A program made the position numbers and the translations under genes. Positions 48,243 to 61,347 of a stretch of DNA of 64,000 nt are shown one piece after another. This stretch comes from Burhinus oedicnemus. Lineage: Eukaryota; Chordata; Aves; Charadriiformes; Burhinidae. The notes beneath the pieces were generated by a model. The model was not told the DNA's origin and searched no databases. It saw only the letters and a list, made by a program, of their open reading frames with translations. Within the stretch, counting starts at the first letter, position 1. Every line of letters starts with the position of its first letter. The DNA lies in the NCBI GenBank assembly GCA_008921705.1, contig VFFE01007256.1, positions 517,050 to 581,049 on the forward strand, in the 5' to 3' direction.

Positions 48243-51169
48243 GTAAGACAAAAATGTAGTGATGGTACAATGGTAAAAATGCAAGCGACTGATCACTTGT
48301 AATCCACTTTCACTCTCTCAGAAAGCTTAATATTTGTGTTCTTTATTTTTTGCACTCCTGATTGTAACTTACACACTTCTAACATTGCCAGTATTTAGCC
48401 TGAGTGTATGGTGATTACACAAAACAGTATACAATGGGAAAAGGACACGTTTTATTGAATTTTTTCCAGTTCTTCTAGGTTGGTGCCAAATATTTTCTTT
48501 TCAGTTGTACTGTAGATTGTTTACATGTGAAGTGCCTGTGTAATTGATAACTCTTAATAGTCTTAAACATTTTTGAAATTTCTTTGTTTAAAATAGATAA
48601 AATGGAAATTTTTAAATATTTTAATAGTTTTTTTGTAAAATCAGTACGTGAAGACTTAAGTAATACTTCACATTTTTGATGTTGGGTGTTTTAAGTTTGT
48701 TGCACAATTTAATTGGTTATTTTGTTGTCTAATAATTAGTAATTACTGTAAATACTTTTTATTTATTATATTTAATTTGATAATACCTAATCACTTTTGG
48801 TTTAATGTATTGTTGGACAGAAGAAAAGTTGTCGTCTTTGTTTTGGACAAACAAATATACACGATGAGTAAGACATGAGGACTAGTGAGGCATACAGAGT
48901 AATTTAGGACATTTTGATAAAACTGCCAAAATCTCAGGTTTATGCTGTGACTTTCAGGATTTTGTGTAATACTGCTCCTGATCTCACATAACATTTTTAC
49001 AACAGGTATATCCATAACTTAGTTGAGAAAAATCAGTGTTTCTCTTTTTAGCGTTTACGGGATTTATTGTGTAATTTACACAAGTGTGGCATAGCACACA
49101 AATCAGTTTGTACGAATGTCACTGTGCTGAGACATTAGACTTTTCTGGATAAATGTGAAAAAGAAAAATTTCCACTGTGGTGGTTTTTTGAAACTTCTGA
49201 ATTTATGTATTTGTTTGCTTCTGCACAAATTCTCGGTCTTCTGAGAACATTCTGAAACCATACACAGTTGAGTTCTTCTCCAAACAAGTTGCAAATAATT
49301 TCATAATTTTAGTAATGAATCTGTTTGCATTAGTTTGTTCTTCATGAATAGGTAGCTCAATTAAAAAAAAAAAAAATGTTCTGAGTGTCACAGATTTTCT
49401 ATTTCAGGCTAAGTTAATTTTGACTGAGGGATATGTTTGCCAAGCATGTAAAAAGATTTGATTCTGTTCTTTCCAATTGATCAAGACCCCATGTAATATA
49501 ATTCATAAAAGAATGAGGGAGGGGTATCGTTTACTCCTTAATTCATTTACTGTAGTCCTTAAAACGAGGAGCTGAGAGGAAAAATAATCTTTTTCTGATG
49601 ACAAGGTGTTTGTTTTTTTTTTGAAGAGACATTATTTTTTAAATCCATTGAAACAAACTGATTCATGACTAATAGTTAAAACCCACTCTTCTTTATGTGG
49701 TGTTTTCTTAAAATACAGCTCATGGAGAGGCTGGTGTAAAACTTATCTTGCAAAGTCCTAGATATAAATCTTAGGTTACAGAAATACTTGTTTAAGGAAA
49801 CTGGATTGCTTTGACCTTTGAAATATCTTTCAAATTTTGCTATTGTTTTTTAAATCATTCACATAATACTCATATTATCAATTTCAATCTCTATATTTCA
49901 TTAAAAGCAGTATCTGAAAAGTCAGGCTAAGACTAAAATGAAAAAGTGCTATAATTCATTAAGCAAATGCTTGTTGTATGCTACATTTGAAGAGCAACCA
50001 TTCAAAAAGAGTAAGTCATTGTCTTTCAATTCCTTGCTATGGTATTTGACAACAACAACAAAGTTCTATTTCAGTACCTTAGCCGTAGAATTACTAACTG
50101 TGAATTGTCACTTTCAGTTATCTGGCTTAAACTGATCTCCACTACTATTTCATTGTCATATTTAAATATGTTTTCTGATCTTAAAGTAACTTTTTTCCTA
50201 CTAGAACTAAATTTATAAAGTTATATCACAGTGTAAAGACTAAGAATTCCCTTGATGTAGCATGCCAGTTGTTTACCTTTTTTTTTAAGCTAAGCTTACT
50301 TCCTAAGTAACTTGAAAACTGGATACAAAATTAACGTACTCATTTTAAACTGTATCTCTGAAGTTGAAAACTACTAAAATAACATTTTTATAAAATTATT
50401 TTTATTTTTTTTTTTAGTACTCGGGAGTTCTTCCCCACAAACTTGCTAGAAACAGTCTTGCTTAGCCAGTCATTGGAAGTTATTATGGCTGCCTTCAAGC
50501 TTATGGGGAAGGATAATCATGATTCTTCCAGGACTTCCTTTTCAGTGTTGCAAAGATTAAGGCCTTCAAGTATCCTTAGGAGCAATCTGAGAAAAGGTCC
50601 ACTGTGCCTGGATGAATCTCTTCTCATCTTTCTTTAGCCGCCTTCTGAAATAGCCTCGCTAAAATTGGCTGTTCCCATCGTGATTTTTTTTTTTTTTAGG
50701 AGCAACTGCAAAAAAGATGCTAAAGAAGTTTTGAATTTGAAGTTTCAATTTTAAAGCAGCCTATGGAAAGTGTTGCTGTCTTCCCTGTACAAGAATTTGC
50801 CTACTATCCCCTCTTTCTCCCTTTCCATTTGATTCCCAGCATCATCTTATTTACTTGTGTTTGTTCATAGACCTAGTGACTTCATTGTTCATTACTGCAT
50901 GCCACCTTCCTCCTTCCTCTTTACTTTTTTTTTTTTTAAAGAAGTTGCTCCAGTGGTGTTGGTGAACTACTGTGATTCCAGAATCATTTAGTATGTTTGA
51001 GAGATCCTTTTCCTATTTCGTTTAGGATACAGTGTCAATACTTGGTACAGCTGATGGGATGGTTAAAAGCAGAGGCCTGCCCAATTCCTACTGTAGTCAC
51101 TCAGCTTTTACTTCGGATGTGAAGAAAAGTCAACATTAAAAGGTTTAGGAAACTGCATTGATTTTCCCT

Positions 51170-51175
51170 AATAAA
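51170..51175 (+). terminator. AATAAA polyadenylation signal candidate
   Basis: First canonical hexamer found after the LRCH2 stop, 3.3 kb downstream. A T/G-rich stretch (ggtgtttttgttattgc) follows within 40 bases. Confidence 0.35.
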
Positions 51176-52769
51176 TCTAGGAGTTAGCTAGGGTGTTTTT
51201 GTTATTGCTATACAAAGTTTCTGCAGTAGCCTGGTGTGAACTGTCAGTTACAGAGTGAATCAACATACTGACAGGGCTTCTGGCCTTTTGTGGGTTTTCT
51301 ATTTTTTATGTCATCGGACGCAGTACGTCACACATGAACGAACTTTTGTTTAAGCAATAATGTCCCAGATATTGTGAGATCTTAAAGCAGTAGCATTAAA
51401 ATAATTGTTGTAAAGCATGGTGCTGTCCCAGAGAGTCTCAGAAATGCCTCACATCTGTTATGCAGTACTGCTCACCCGGTGGGGCTGCAGAGAACCATCT
51501 ATAGCCATGCATCTGGAGGCCTTCCAAAATCCAACCACGCACTCAAATTATCATGAAATATGGAGGAATACACTTGAAACAACAAATAACTATGACACGA
51601 GTCATAAAAATTTCTGTGTAGCTTCACTGAGGTCAATGCAAGTGTTGCTCTTGACTTCAGTAAGGAATTTGCCTTTTTAATTAATAACACCTGAGCCGGA
51701 GACCGTAGCAAACATGGCTTAAACGTGTTTGACATGAGCAAAGCTTTACTCTCAAATTCTTGACTAAAAATAGTGATCTCTGGTAAGTCAAAGGAAGCTG
51801 TAAGATACTACACAGATTCATGTATTTAATACAAATTTTCTGATATACCATATGCAGTATTCAGACAGTAGGAAAAATGAAGCATAGCTTTCATACTATG
51901 GGGAGGTATGTCACCTCCATAAAATTGTAGGTGAGGACTACCATCAGTTATTTACTGCACTAAAGACTTTATTTCAAATATCTTACCATTTAGAGGCAGT
52001 CGTCTTAGATTTTGTCAAATCTGTAGCCAAATTCAAACAAAAAAAGACATCTGTTTTCACAAAAACTGAATTTCCACGTGTCTTCTCAGTAATGAAGAGA
52101 AGGACAAAGGTCCAGCACTTCTTCCTTCTGCTGATGTCTTAAATGCTTGATGAAAGGTAACTGTTGTATTTGATACAAATGCAGCCTGCCTGTTCGTCTT
52201 GGATCGCTCTGTATGTTAGTGCAGAGATAAAGCACGTTAATAATTCAGCTGATTTCAACTGAAAGCAACTTGTAGGAGTTTTTAGCACTCATTGCAGATA
52301 GGAGATGATTTTGTATTGGTAAAACAAATGTCTCTTTCCTTTCTAAGCCTAATGTATGTGTCTTTTTCAAGAGGTATGTCATATTAAACAGTGACCTCTG
52401 CCTGAAAAACAAAAGCAAATGAACAAAACACCACCCCAACGCACACAAAACTGGTGGAATATTTGCTGTTTACAGGTGATTCTTTGAAAACTAAAAAAAA
52501 AAAAAAGTCATAAAGACCAGGAATCGGAAAGGCAAAGTATAGTTGTCCAAGTAGAGGGTGCTCTGAGTTGATTTCATGCTGAATCACTTCACCATGAAAA
52601 GCCTTTAGATGTCGTAGATAAAGAAATAGATGGTTTGTAGCTACTTCATGCTGAGAGGGGGGAATGCTTAAGCACGTGGAGCTTTCCATAGAGGTTACAA
52701 CAACAAGAAATGGGGCATCTGTTTTCCCAAAGACTTTGTCTTTTGGCTAGCTCTCTCCCAGTGCTGCAG

Positions 52770-52936
52770 GAAGCGTGGGTGATGGAGCGGAGACCACTGC
52801 CCAGTCCACGCGCTGGCTGATGCTGTTGTGCGGCTTTGTCATGCTGAGGCTGGCCTGGCTGGTGCGACTTTGGAAGGAAACATCTCCATGCTTCATGCTG
52901 CTGCTGCCTCCTGCAGAGGCTGCAGAATCCTTTTAA
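52770..52936 (+). CDS. Candidate alternative C-terminal exon with membrane segment
   Basis: An open segment after acceptor ctgctgcag (an alternative acceptor, ctctcccag, ends at 52761) with stop taa at 52934-52936. It encodes SVGDGAETTAQSTR, then WLMLLCGFVMLRLAWLVRLW, then KETSPCFMLLLPPAEAAESF. The helix is about 20 residues and hydrophobic apart from two Arg. The stretch is clearly more GC-rich than its AT-rich surroundings, as exons in such regions often are. LRCH4 has a predicted C-terminal membrane helix, so a membrane-anchored LRCH2 isoform is conceivable. The upstream donor is unknown: gtgacg at 47831 would fit the 52762 acceptor in frame. It could also be a chance ORF in a 3' UTR. Confidence 0.35.
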
Positions 52937-53287
52937 ATAGATGTTTGCAATATGAACAAAGACACTAAGGAAAGCGATAACTTTACTAGAGAGTAATAGA
53001 TAAATAGATGTTTACCAATATTTAACTTCCACCAGCAAGGAAGGATGTCGTGAGACAGAGGAAGCTTGCTCTAGGCACTACTGAACTTCACTGATTGAAA
53101 ATTGCACCGTGGTTCTTGACAGGTTAGCGTGTCACTTGTCCCCTCATGGGAGTGAATCAAAACAGTAATACTGTTCCTTGTTCCATACGCAACATGCTCT
53201 GGCATATACGTAATTCATTTACAAATGGAGGGAAAGGTGATATTTTTTTTTTAATCAGGGATTTTCTGGCACAGAACTTTTTGATAA

Positions 53288-53293
53288 AATAAA
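53288..53293 (+). terminator. AATAAA candidate downstream of the putative membrane exon
   Basis: It lies 350 bp after the 52936 stop, followed by T-rich sequence and ctggtgaag. A second hexamer lies at 53439-53444 with a T-rich stretch (ctttgctttatttgtcttta) about 20 bases on. Confidence 0.35.
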
Positions 53294-53840
53294 TGCGAAG
53301 GTAAAAATTTATTCTCTTCTGGTGAAGAAAATTTCTGCTGATCTTGACAGTAAAAATAGAGAACATATACGATTAAATGAATTTTAGTTTAAACTTGCCA
53401 CTGCACAGGAGCACTTCTGGCTCCTGTGTTTCTTACATAATAAAATGCCACTTTGCTTTATTTGTCTTTAAGTATTTCACGTAGTTCAATTCTGACAACA
53501 TACTATTGTCAAATTGTGCTTATATGCAGTTCTTGCTCCCTCATTGTTTTTGACCTTTTTTTCTTCAAAATTGCTATAAGCTACCTGATTAATTTCTATG
53601 GAAGGAATACAAGTTATTATAAAAATGACATAACTGGTCATTTCTAGTTCAAATGTTTCATAGCCAACATTTTCAAAGAAGAATTTTTAATGTAGCTTTT
53701 CCATGCACATTTTAGAATCCTAATCTTAAAACCAAAAAGTCTTTCTAGGACTACTTTAGTATCTTAGCAAATACTAAAGGAGAAGAACAGCTCAAACTGA
53801 CAGCAACTTGAATTATTTTGGGAAACTTTCCATTTTGGCA

Positions 53841-53912
53841 GTGTTAGGTTTACAGTTTAACTTGGTGATCTTAAAGGTCTTTTCCAACCTAAATGATTTT
53901 GTGATTCTATGA
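53841..53912 (+). mobile_element. CR1 3' tail fragment
   Basis: Short remnant: gtgttaggtttacagtttaa, then gtgatcttaaaggtcttttc and octamers (gattttgt, gattctat). It contains only 3' UTR and tail. Confidence 0.85.
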
Positions 53913-54118
53913 CTTCCATGAAACCAGAATTTCCCTCAATAGTTTGTAACTTAGCTACAACATGAAGTCAGTCATTTAAAATGAATTCTTGGCACTAATG
54001 AGGATTTCCTCATGTTCAAAATTATGTGAAATAAGGCAAACGTAACATCTTTTTTCACAATAGGTTTATGCAGATTGTGAAATGGAGAATACTTGGAAAT
54101 AATTACAGGGATTTTTTT

Positions 54119-54137
54119 GGGGGGGGGGGGGGGGGGG
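54119..54137. repeat. Homopolymer of 19 G
   Basis: Uninterrupted G run preceded by T7. It could fold as a G-quadruplex and is an error-prone site, so its length may be unreliable. Confidence 0.95.
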
Positions 54138-56034
54138 TGTTTCATATTTAGTACGAGTGAACCAGTGAAATCTTTCCAGAATTGCTATATCTGCTTAGGT
54201 TTTGATCATGCCGTACCTGGCATGGCAACTCCCACTGTTGAGTATTAAATACACTCTCTGGCCCCTGTGCAAGATCCTGCCCTTCCCGTGCGAATGTCAG
54301 TACCGTTGTGTTCACTGCGTTGGTGTGGTGCACCCAGCGCTGCTGCCACTGTGGGAATTCCCAGCTGCTGCTGTTCCCGTCCCTTGCACCAGCAGGTAAT
54401 GCAAGGCTTTGATTCCCATCGGGCACCTCCGCAGGCATTGCAAAAGGGGTGTTTGGTGGATTATATCGGGAATAATGTGAATAGTTTTGGCTATTAGGTA
54501 CTGTGTAGAACAAGGGAAATGTGATTGCTTTTCAGTTATCATTCAGTTGGTATGCAGTTATTTTATTTTGTAACTTGTGATTATAAAACTCAGAAAACGC
54601 AATGTAACCAAACAATCGGTATGTAAATGGGTGCAGGACGTGACAGAAGGAGTTCTGAGGCACAGTTAGAGAGGGATCATTTAAAAAGAGATGCTTAAAT
54701 TGTGTATATACTTGCAACATCTTTGATAGTGCATTTTAATTCCTTTTGCATTTCCTGTTCTTGTAAAGCACATCTTCCATGCTTCTGAAGATTGTCTGCC
54801 TGTACAATACTGTATTAAGTCTTTTTTCAGGACTTCCATTATTACTGGAGCTTCTAACATATATGTTCCTTTTGAAAAAATGTTCCTAGTGTTATTTTTT
54901 TTGTAAATAGGTTTTTTTTTGTATTGAATTTGCATGGATAAACCCCACATTTCCAAAAGCAATGTACATACGCTGTGTATAAAATACAGACTGTTTCATA
55001 ACTTTCATGTAGTCAAGTTATTCAATTTGATTTCACTTCAGTTTTCATATACTCGTGGTAAATAATGAGAATTTATTGTATGTTCTTTCAAATGTCTGTG
55101 TCGCCATTTTGATAAGTGACCTGCCTCATTACATATCCAGAAATATGTTATTTTACAGCAACAAACAAAAGAAATGTTAACACTTATTCCAGGGAAATTT
55201 GGGACATTTTACATAGGAAGTATGTTAGACTTCGGTGTTCAGCACCGGGGACATCAATGGTGATGCCTTGGCTTGTAGCGGCATCTTTATATGTTTACAT
55301 GCTTTCCTGTCTTATGCGTGAAAACCACCCAATGTCTTACAGCATTATCTATTTGGAAAAACAGAGTTTTTTGAATCTTGCTAAGAATTAAGTTTAATCC
55401 AGTACTGACAGAGGTGATCTGCTTCCCTTCCGTTCCCTGGGCTGGATCTGGCCCAGATCACCTTTTGTGTGCTTTGCAGTCACTAAGTGTGAGATCTGGC
55501 ATCAGGGGAACAAAACTGCCAGGTTTTGGAGTTGAAGTTAAGTTAGTTTATTCAAATTTAGGTTAAAATAGAATTCTGTACAACAAAATTGATTTTACCT
55601 TGATTTCTTTCTGTTTATTTAAAGATTTGGACAATTTTATTATTAGACCTTTATATGGAAAGTAAAAGATTCTCTTTTGAGAGATGTTTTTCCCTGTGAG
55701 ACTTCATTCTGCACTTGCATGCACCCAGCTGGTCTTTATTTCCTGATGGAGCACAATTTGGGACTATAAAGCAGAAATTGAGGAAGAGCATCACAATGGA
55801 AGTGAACACCGTCCTTTGGCAAAGGCATCTAAACAGTTGGAACTTTTTTTTTTGCAGTTATCAGTGAGGGTTTGTGGTTGAAATGTTCTGTGAGTCTGTT
55901 CTTCAGTTTCCAGCTATAAAGAAAACTTCCCTTTTACGAGAAGACCTTTTGGGTCCAGGCTGGACTCCATGAACCGTGAGATTCCTGTCTGTCCTTGTCT
56001 GTCTTGCCAATAGGGGAATAGGGAAAGTGTCGTA

Positions 56035-56037
<3 letters not shown>
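54138..56037. other. Non-coding, with a GC-rich patch at 54200-54480
   Basis: The patch is open in several frames on both strands, including a 121-codon minus-strand frame at 54148-54513. None was recognised. The rest is AT-rich. Confidence 0.6.

Positions 56038-56069
<32 letters not shown>
56038..56069. repeat. Homopolymer of 32 A
   Basis: Longest mononucleotide run in the window. No retroposed gene or polyadenylation hexamer lies directly upstream, so it looks like a simple repeat rather than a retrocopy tail. Confidence 0.95.
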
Positions 56070-56073
<4 letters not shown>

Positions 56074-57459
56074 CTATTTCCACTTGAGATGTATTGAGAG
56101 AAATGTAAAATTCATGAAGATTTGCAGTGTAAATGTTTTATTTTTTAATTTGAACTTGGTATATTTGATCAGGGCGCCACAAACAAGTGTGTTCCTTTAT
56201 ATTTAGATAATCAGCTGTGGATAAGACGGCTCAGACATGGACTTGTTTCACTGAGTCATGGAAGTTTTGTAAATGATGGGCTCCAGCTCTAAACAAAATG
56301 TAGATCGTTTACAACGCCTGCCTTGGTAAAAGTGTCTGCTGCTGGCAGGCTGCACTGATCCCAGCAAACCTGGGAACTAATGGCACTGAATGCATTTTAT
56401 ATATATATATTGCAGTGCTTCCTCCACCCAGCGGTTCCTCAGGAGTAGTTCTGGAATCCATATGGATCTTGTTGACTGCAGCAACCTTTTACCTGAGCTT
56501 ATTCAGCTTCTATTTCCTAAATCAAAGATGGTGAAGTACTGCTAAATGGAACTTGTTTTCTGTTGCCACTTGAAATCTGCATCTCCCTTCGCAGCCTGTG
56601 GGATACCTGTGCTGTACATTCTCATACTCTGTCTGCTTTTGCTGTCTGCTCGGTGTGTGCTGCCAGACCCATCCTACATCTCACTGTCTTCAGCTGCTGG
56701 TTTGTGGGGTTCAAATTCATTGTTATGACTGGAGCCTTTTAGCTTTTTTTTTTTTTTCTCCGATTAAGGTACGTCTACCCCAGTGCCCCAGGCTGGCGTC
56801 ACTGCTCTGATACTCATAGTTTGTGGAAACTCTATGAAAGTTTTGTTGTTTTTTTTTTTTTTTAAAATCAACTCCTCATCCGTGATTTCACGGAATTTTC
56901 CTGTTTCTGATTCTGTGTTCAAACACATTAATCAGTTGCACATTAATCAGTTGCTACAGATACCACTCGAATGGCTGTTAGAACCCTTCCAAGAACCTTT
57001 CAAAAAAAAAAAAAGTTTGAAGTTGAATGTTGCAATGACTTCAGCAGATTAAACCTATTTACAAAATATGTATGTAATTATTTGTGGTTTTAATTAGGCC
57101 TCATTAATAATGGAAATCTCGTGCTAATAACATTCTGATTATTTAGCCAAAGAGTAGATTCTAATATGAGTATCTAGTTTTCACAGCTGTAACACGTTGC
57201 CTTCAGAACTGATCAAGGCGTTCCTCAGCGCTGTGGCTCATAGCTACTAGTAAGGGCAATACAAGAAGAGGTAGAATGTGTTAACTTTTCTGAAATTCAC
57301 AGGTGATTGGGAAAGGTTTGACTTTGTACTGTCTCAACGTAGTTTTCATTGTAATGGGGAAGTGGAACAACTAGACTGTGTGTGGAACTTCCGTAGCTTT
57401 TTTTAGCTAACATTTAAGTGTGACAAACTTCCTGGAATACTTGTATTTTTCAGCAACTC

Positions 57460-57465
57460 AATAAA
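57460..57465 (+). terminator. AATAAA candidate, possible distal end of LRCH2 transcript
   Basis: The context caactcaataaacatcta is good, with a TGTGGCTTT stretch 25 bases on and a GTGTGTGTGG element about 100 bases on. If used from the 47834 stop it would imply a 9.6 kb 3' UTR. Confidence 0.3.
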
Positions 57466-57479
57466 CATCTATCTTTAGA

Positions 57480-60112
57480 GTATTATACCTGTGGCTTTAT
57501 TATAATAATTTCATTACCAGAATTCATACAACTGTTCATATATATATACAGATAGGTAGCGCGTGTGTGTGGTCTCTAGAGTAATAATTGGAAGTTAGAG
57601 AAAGGATAAACAATTTACCCAGGGAAAACCCTGTTTTCTGGGTTAGCTGATACTGTAGGACCTCTGCTGATATACCTGGTTCTGTTGCAATGTCTTTGTC
57701 AAAGAATCATCTCTACTACTCTGTCCGTAGGAGTAAGAAAAACTAAGTTCATATCTAAGAGTGAATCTGTGAGATTATCTATTGTTGCCACCACCCTGGC
57801 ACGCAACTATGAGAGCTTCTATCGGCATGGGGACTGCAGGAGGCCACCACTTTTTGCATCTTCCCATCCTGCTTGCACGTGGCATCGCACTCCTCTGTAT
57901 GTAAGAAAATCTGTTGAAGCTGGTTGTTGGAACTCTCGGGGCTCACTGCTCTGACAAGTTTAAGGTGTGAACCTTCCAGAGGATCATCTTCTCCCTTACT
58001 CTCACCCTTTCACAGGAGGTGGCCCCCGTGCCAGTGGTGAAGTGTCTCATTAGGTGGCATCCTACGGTTTTTATCTTCCATAAAACTGAGCTACATTACA
58101 TTTCCTGCTCTTCAGCGTTTCAAAGAGGTTCATTGCTTTTTCTCCTAACACATTTACAGATCTTTTTCTGCTCCAAGGTTAGTGGTTTTTTGAGATCGTT
58201 TTGCAGCTTGAGTGAGAAATACTGATATCATAAATGTGAATGTTAATTTACGTTAATAAGAACATGGCATTCCAGATGGACAGGTATGAATTCATGAGCT
58301 GATGAGACATTGTTCATTTCAGCCACTTGTTTTGATCTCCAGAATCTCCTGTTCTATAATCAGAAGGGGGGAAAAAAACCCAAAGTAAAGCAACAGCAAA
58401 CGTTATGCTTCCTAGCATAAGCTTCCAACTGGATGAAATATACTTGATAAGACAAAGCGTCCCGTGCTCGATGTATTCTCTAGCCCTTAAGAAGCTCTAG
58501 CAAAAGAAAGGAGGGTTATCTCTGAAATGTGTCAGTGATATCATTTAGAAATGGGTAAGTAGTATTGAATTTGGCCAAAAATAGTGTTCGTGTTTAAGCT
58601 ATTCTCCACTAATCAGCGGATGATGTGTCTAGCTTGCACGTCCCGCTGTGTACTGAAATGGTAAGTTCGTTCTGTTCTTTATCCCGTAAGACATTTATAC
58701 AATGATGAAATTGAGATACTTCTGCCAACAGTGATAATTTTGTGACTTTTTTTGGCTCAAGCAACATAAACTTCTCTTTCCCGGGAATATCAGTTAAATG
58801 ATGATTCTGTTGTTTCTGGTGAAACGGCGGGGGAATTATCAAGCAGTTTCCTTCCTCCACTCTTTGCAAGTTAAGGACTACAGAAGGAGAGAGGTAGTAG
58901 ATAGAATTATTACACTTGGACCACCCCAATGAATCAAGCGGTTGTTGTTACCCCATTTTCTTGCCCTTCTCTGAGCAGCCCCGTGCTTGCCTGTTTATCT
59001 GCTCTTGCACTACTGCTTGTGTATGGCGTTGTCGAGCTTATTTTTGTCTTTGGGAACTTCAGAACTCCCTTTGCCAATTTTTAACTTTCGCTAGTGGCTC
59101 AGAAGCAGCCTTACCTGGCAGGCTCGGTTTGACGTGCTCTTTTCTATAGCTGGCATTAATGTTCTGTTTGAAGTTCTTTCATTGCAAATTTAAGAGTTCT
59201 GTTTGATGCATAAATTGAAATGACAAACCTTGTCGTATTTAGGAAAAAGTACCTGATTCTTTCAAGATTCACGTGCCCCAAAATTGGGATTCCATTTCAT
59301 TTGGCTAGATTATTTGGCCTTTCAGATATCAACAACCAACATGAAATTCTGTTTTAACTAAAAGCAAACTCAGGGTTGCTATAATGTGGTTAGAAGGCAC
59401 CTCTAAAACACAGCAGATCTTATCGCTTCTCTTCCCACAGGTACAGGTGGAGAAAGAAACCTTTCCCCCATCTGTTTTTTCTCACTTGGATTTCTACAGA
59501 AACCAAGAAAGCCTTATGCACAGAAGGTTAAATCTAGTTTTTCTAAACGGAAGGTTTTTTAAGCCTAAATTTATTGTTGTCTTTTTAAAAAGAAGCAACA
59601 AATTCATATCTAAATTGACAGCAAAATTGATAAAAGCATGCAGGTATTTGTGACTTCCTGATGGACCGCATCTGTTTGACAATATAGCAACTTGGATCCT
59701 CCTGTGATCGCTCCTGAGCGCAGGCACTGAAGCCCCTTTGGGGGGTTCATGTCCAGGAGCGCAGTGTGGTCTGCCATTTGTCACTTTGTCACCTTGGTTA
59801 TACAAAATGCCTTTACTTAACACCACCAAAGCCATTACCCTTGCAAGCTTATAAACATGAAAAACAAGCGAAGGAAGTGCAACCAAGATGCAGTTAAAAA
59901 CACGCATCGGGGTAGGGGTCAGGGGGTTCAGCTTCCAGCAGCATCACCCAGTGTCACTACAGTCTTGGCATCCCTTCACCCCCACCCAAACCGGGTGAGC
60001 TCCATACCCGTGTCCTCTATAACTCTTGCCTCCACAAAGTCTAGGGCTAAACTGTGTCTTGCTTAAATTTTAAACCAGTTGCCCAACTGTTAGTGTTTGA
60101 CCCTTCTCTGCA
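57480..60112. other. Probable intergenic sequence
   Basis: Open frames on both strands (such as a 106-codon minus frame at 58609-58929) show no recognised family or exon signals. No repeats were recognised. Confidence 0.55.
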
Positions 60113-60175
60113 CAGGAGGTTGGACCAGGTGATGTCCTGAGGTCCCTTCCAGCTCTACTCTACTTCTGCCCTGTG
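60113..60175 (+). mobile_element. Diverged CR1 3' tail fragment
   Basis: caggaggttggaccaggtga then ggtcccttccagctcta matches the CR1 3' UTR core. No intact octamer remains. Confidence 0.65.
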
Positions 60176-61347
60176 GGATCTGCAGCGTGCTGCCCTGCTC
60201 ATGGCTCCTGGGCTCCCCGGGATGGTGCCTCAGGAAGAGCTGGCTTCAGACAGCTGTGGAGGGTGGTTTGTGCCAAATCCAGTCTTTTTTTTTTTTTTTT
60301 TTTAAGGGAAGGGGATGGGGAGCACACGGGGGCTCCTGTCAGCTGGCAGAACAGAGGGTGGGATGTTTCTTCACAAGCAGGTATGCTCTGACGCTTCCAA
60401 AATGAAGAGCTGGATTGATATGAAAATGTATCTCTTGTTCATTAATTTGTCAGGCGTGCTGTGATTTTGAGGGACCAAAGGAATCCAAAGGCTTTTTTTC
60501 CCTGCCTCCCACCACGCTGTTAAGTTCGCAGTTTTAGTTAAGCTCGCAGTTTTGAGTGGACAGTTCATGCACTGTGGTGTTATGAAAAGCATCCACAAGA
60601 AGTGCTGCTGCGGGCCAGAAATTTTTTTAACAGTGTAGGAGACTAATTTCAAACCAAAATAAGGCATCTGAAATTGAGCTGTCAAAACTGATTAAGGGTG
60701 GGGAGCATATTTCCTTGCTCCTCCCTCCCCCAGTGGGAAGAAGACAGTGGCTAACTTGTATTCTGTTGAGCAGTCCTTCCCCGTGGGGAGGAATTTGTGA
60801 CCTCTGATGAATGTTTTCTGTGCCAGACGTTCACAGACAGAAAACCTAAAAGTATGGGAAAATTCATTTTATGCTTGATATTCTCAGAGTATGAACTAGG
60901 GAGTCAACGAGGCCCAGATGCTGTGGGTTCGAAGGTTAGCCAAGGTGGTTCCCTTTGTGAGTTGTGACTCCTTTGCTTCCTCCAGAGCAACCTCCCTGTC
61001 GTGCTGGGCAGCCCCTTCTCTTCTGCCTCCAGCCCGTTTCTCCAGCACACACCCCACCATTCCAGTATTCCCAGTGTTCTGCCCTTTCCCACGGCCGCCC
61101 TTCTGCACAGGGCAGGGTGGGCACCAGGCTGAACCTGCAGCACTTGGCCCAGCAGACACAGTGCCCACTGCTGCCTGCGAGCCCAGCTTCTGTAATTCCA
61201 GGCAAAGACCCAGACCAGCGAAGGCATGATCGTTTCAATGGCTGAATGTCTGTGAAGACCTTTCCTGCTTAGCCTGCTCCTGACAATACATGGGTTTTCT
61301 TCAAACCCAGTTTATTTAACGATAGTTCGGTGTGTAATGAGCTGTAT
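60176..61347. other. Intergenic, locally GC-rich
   Basis: Poly-T at 60284-60302. The 60900-61245 part is GC-rich and open in several frames on both strands at once, a compositional effect rather than a gene. Confidence 0.55.

Larger units (their letters stand above)
47835..52761. other. LRCH2 3' UTR and/or downstream sequence
   Basis: No recognised gene. It contains the exon-like segment at 48184-48242. A second acceptor-led frame, 50419-50637, is open in one phase (begins TREFFPTNLLETVLLSQSL) without similarity. Poly-T and poly-A tracts are scattered. The first AATAAA is at 51170-51175. Confidence 0.6.

Noticed and set aside
50419..50637. Acceptor-led 72-codon frame as a further LRCH2 3' exon
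   Set aside because: The poly-T acceptor is common sequence here, the peptide has no similarity, and the phase to upstream donors is not uniquely satisfied.
56038..56069. Poly-A run as the tail of a processed pseudogene
   Set aside because: No spliced coding remnant, target duplication or upstream AATAAA was seen.
60896..61245. Five overlapping ORFs of 90-107 codons on both strands
   Set aside because: Simultaneous openness in many frames reflects high GC content, not coding. No domains recognised.
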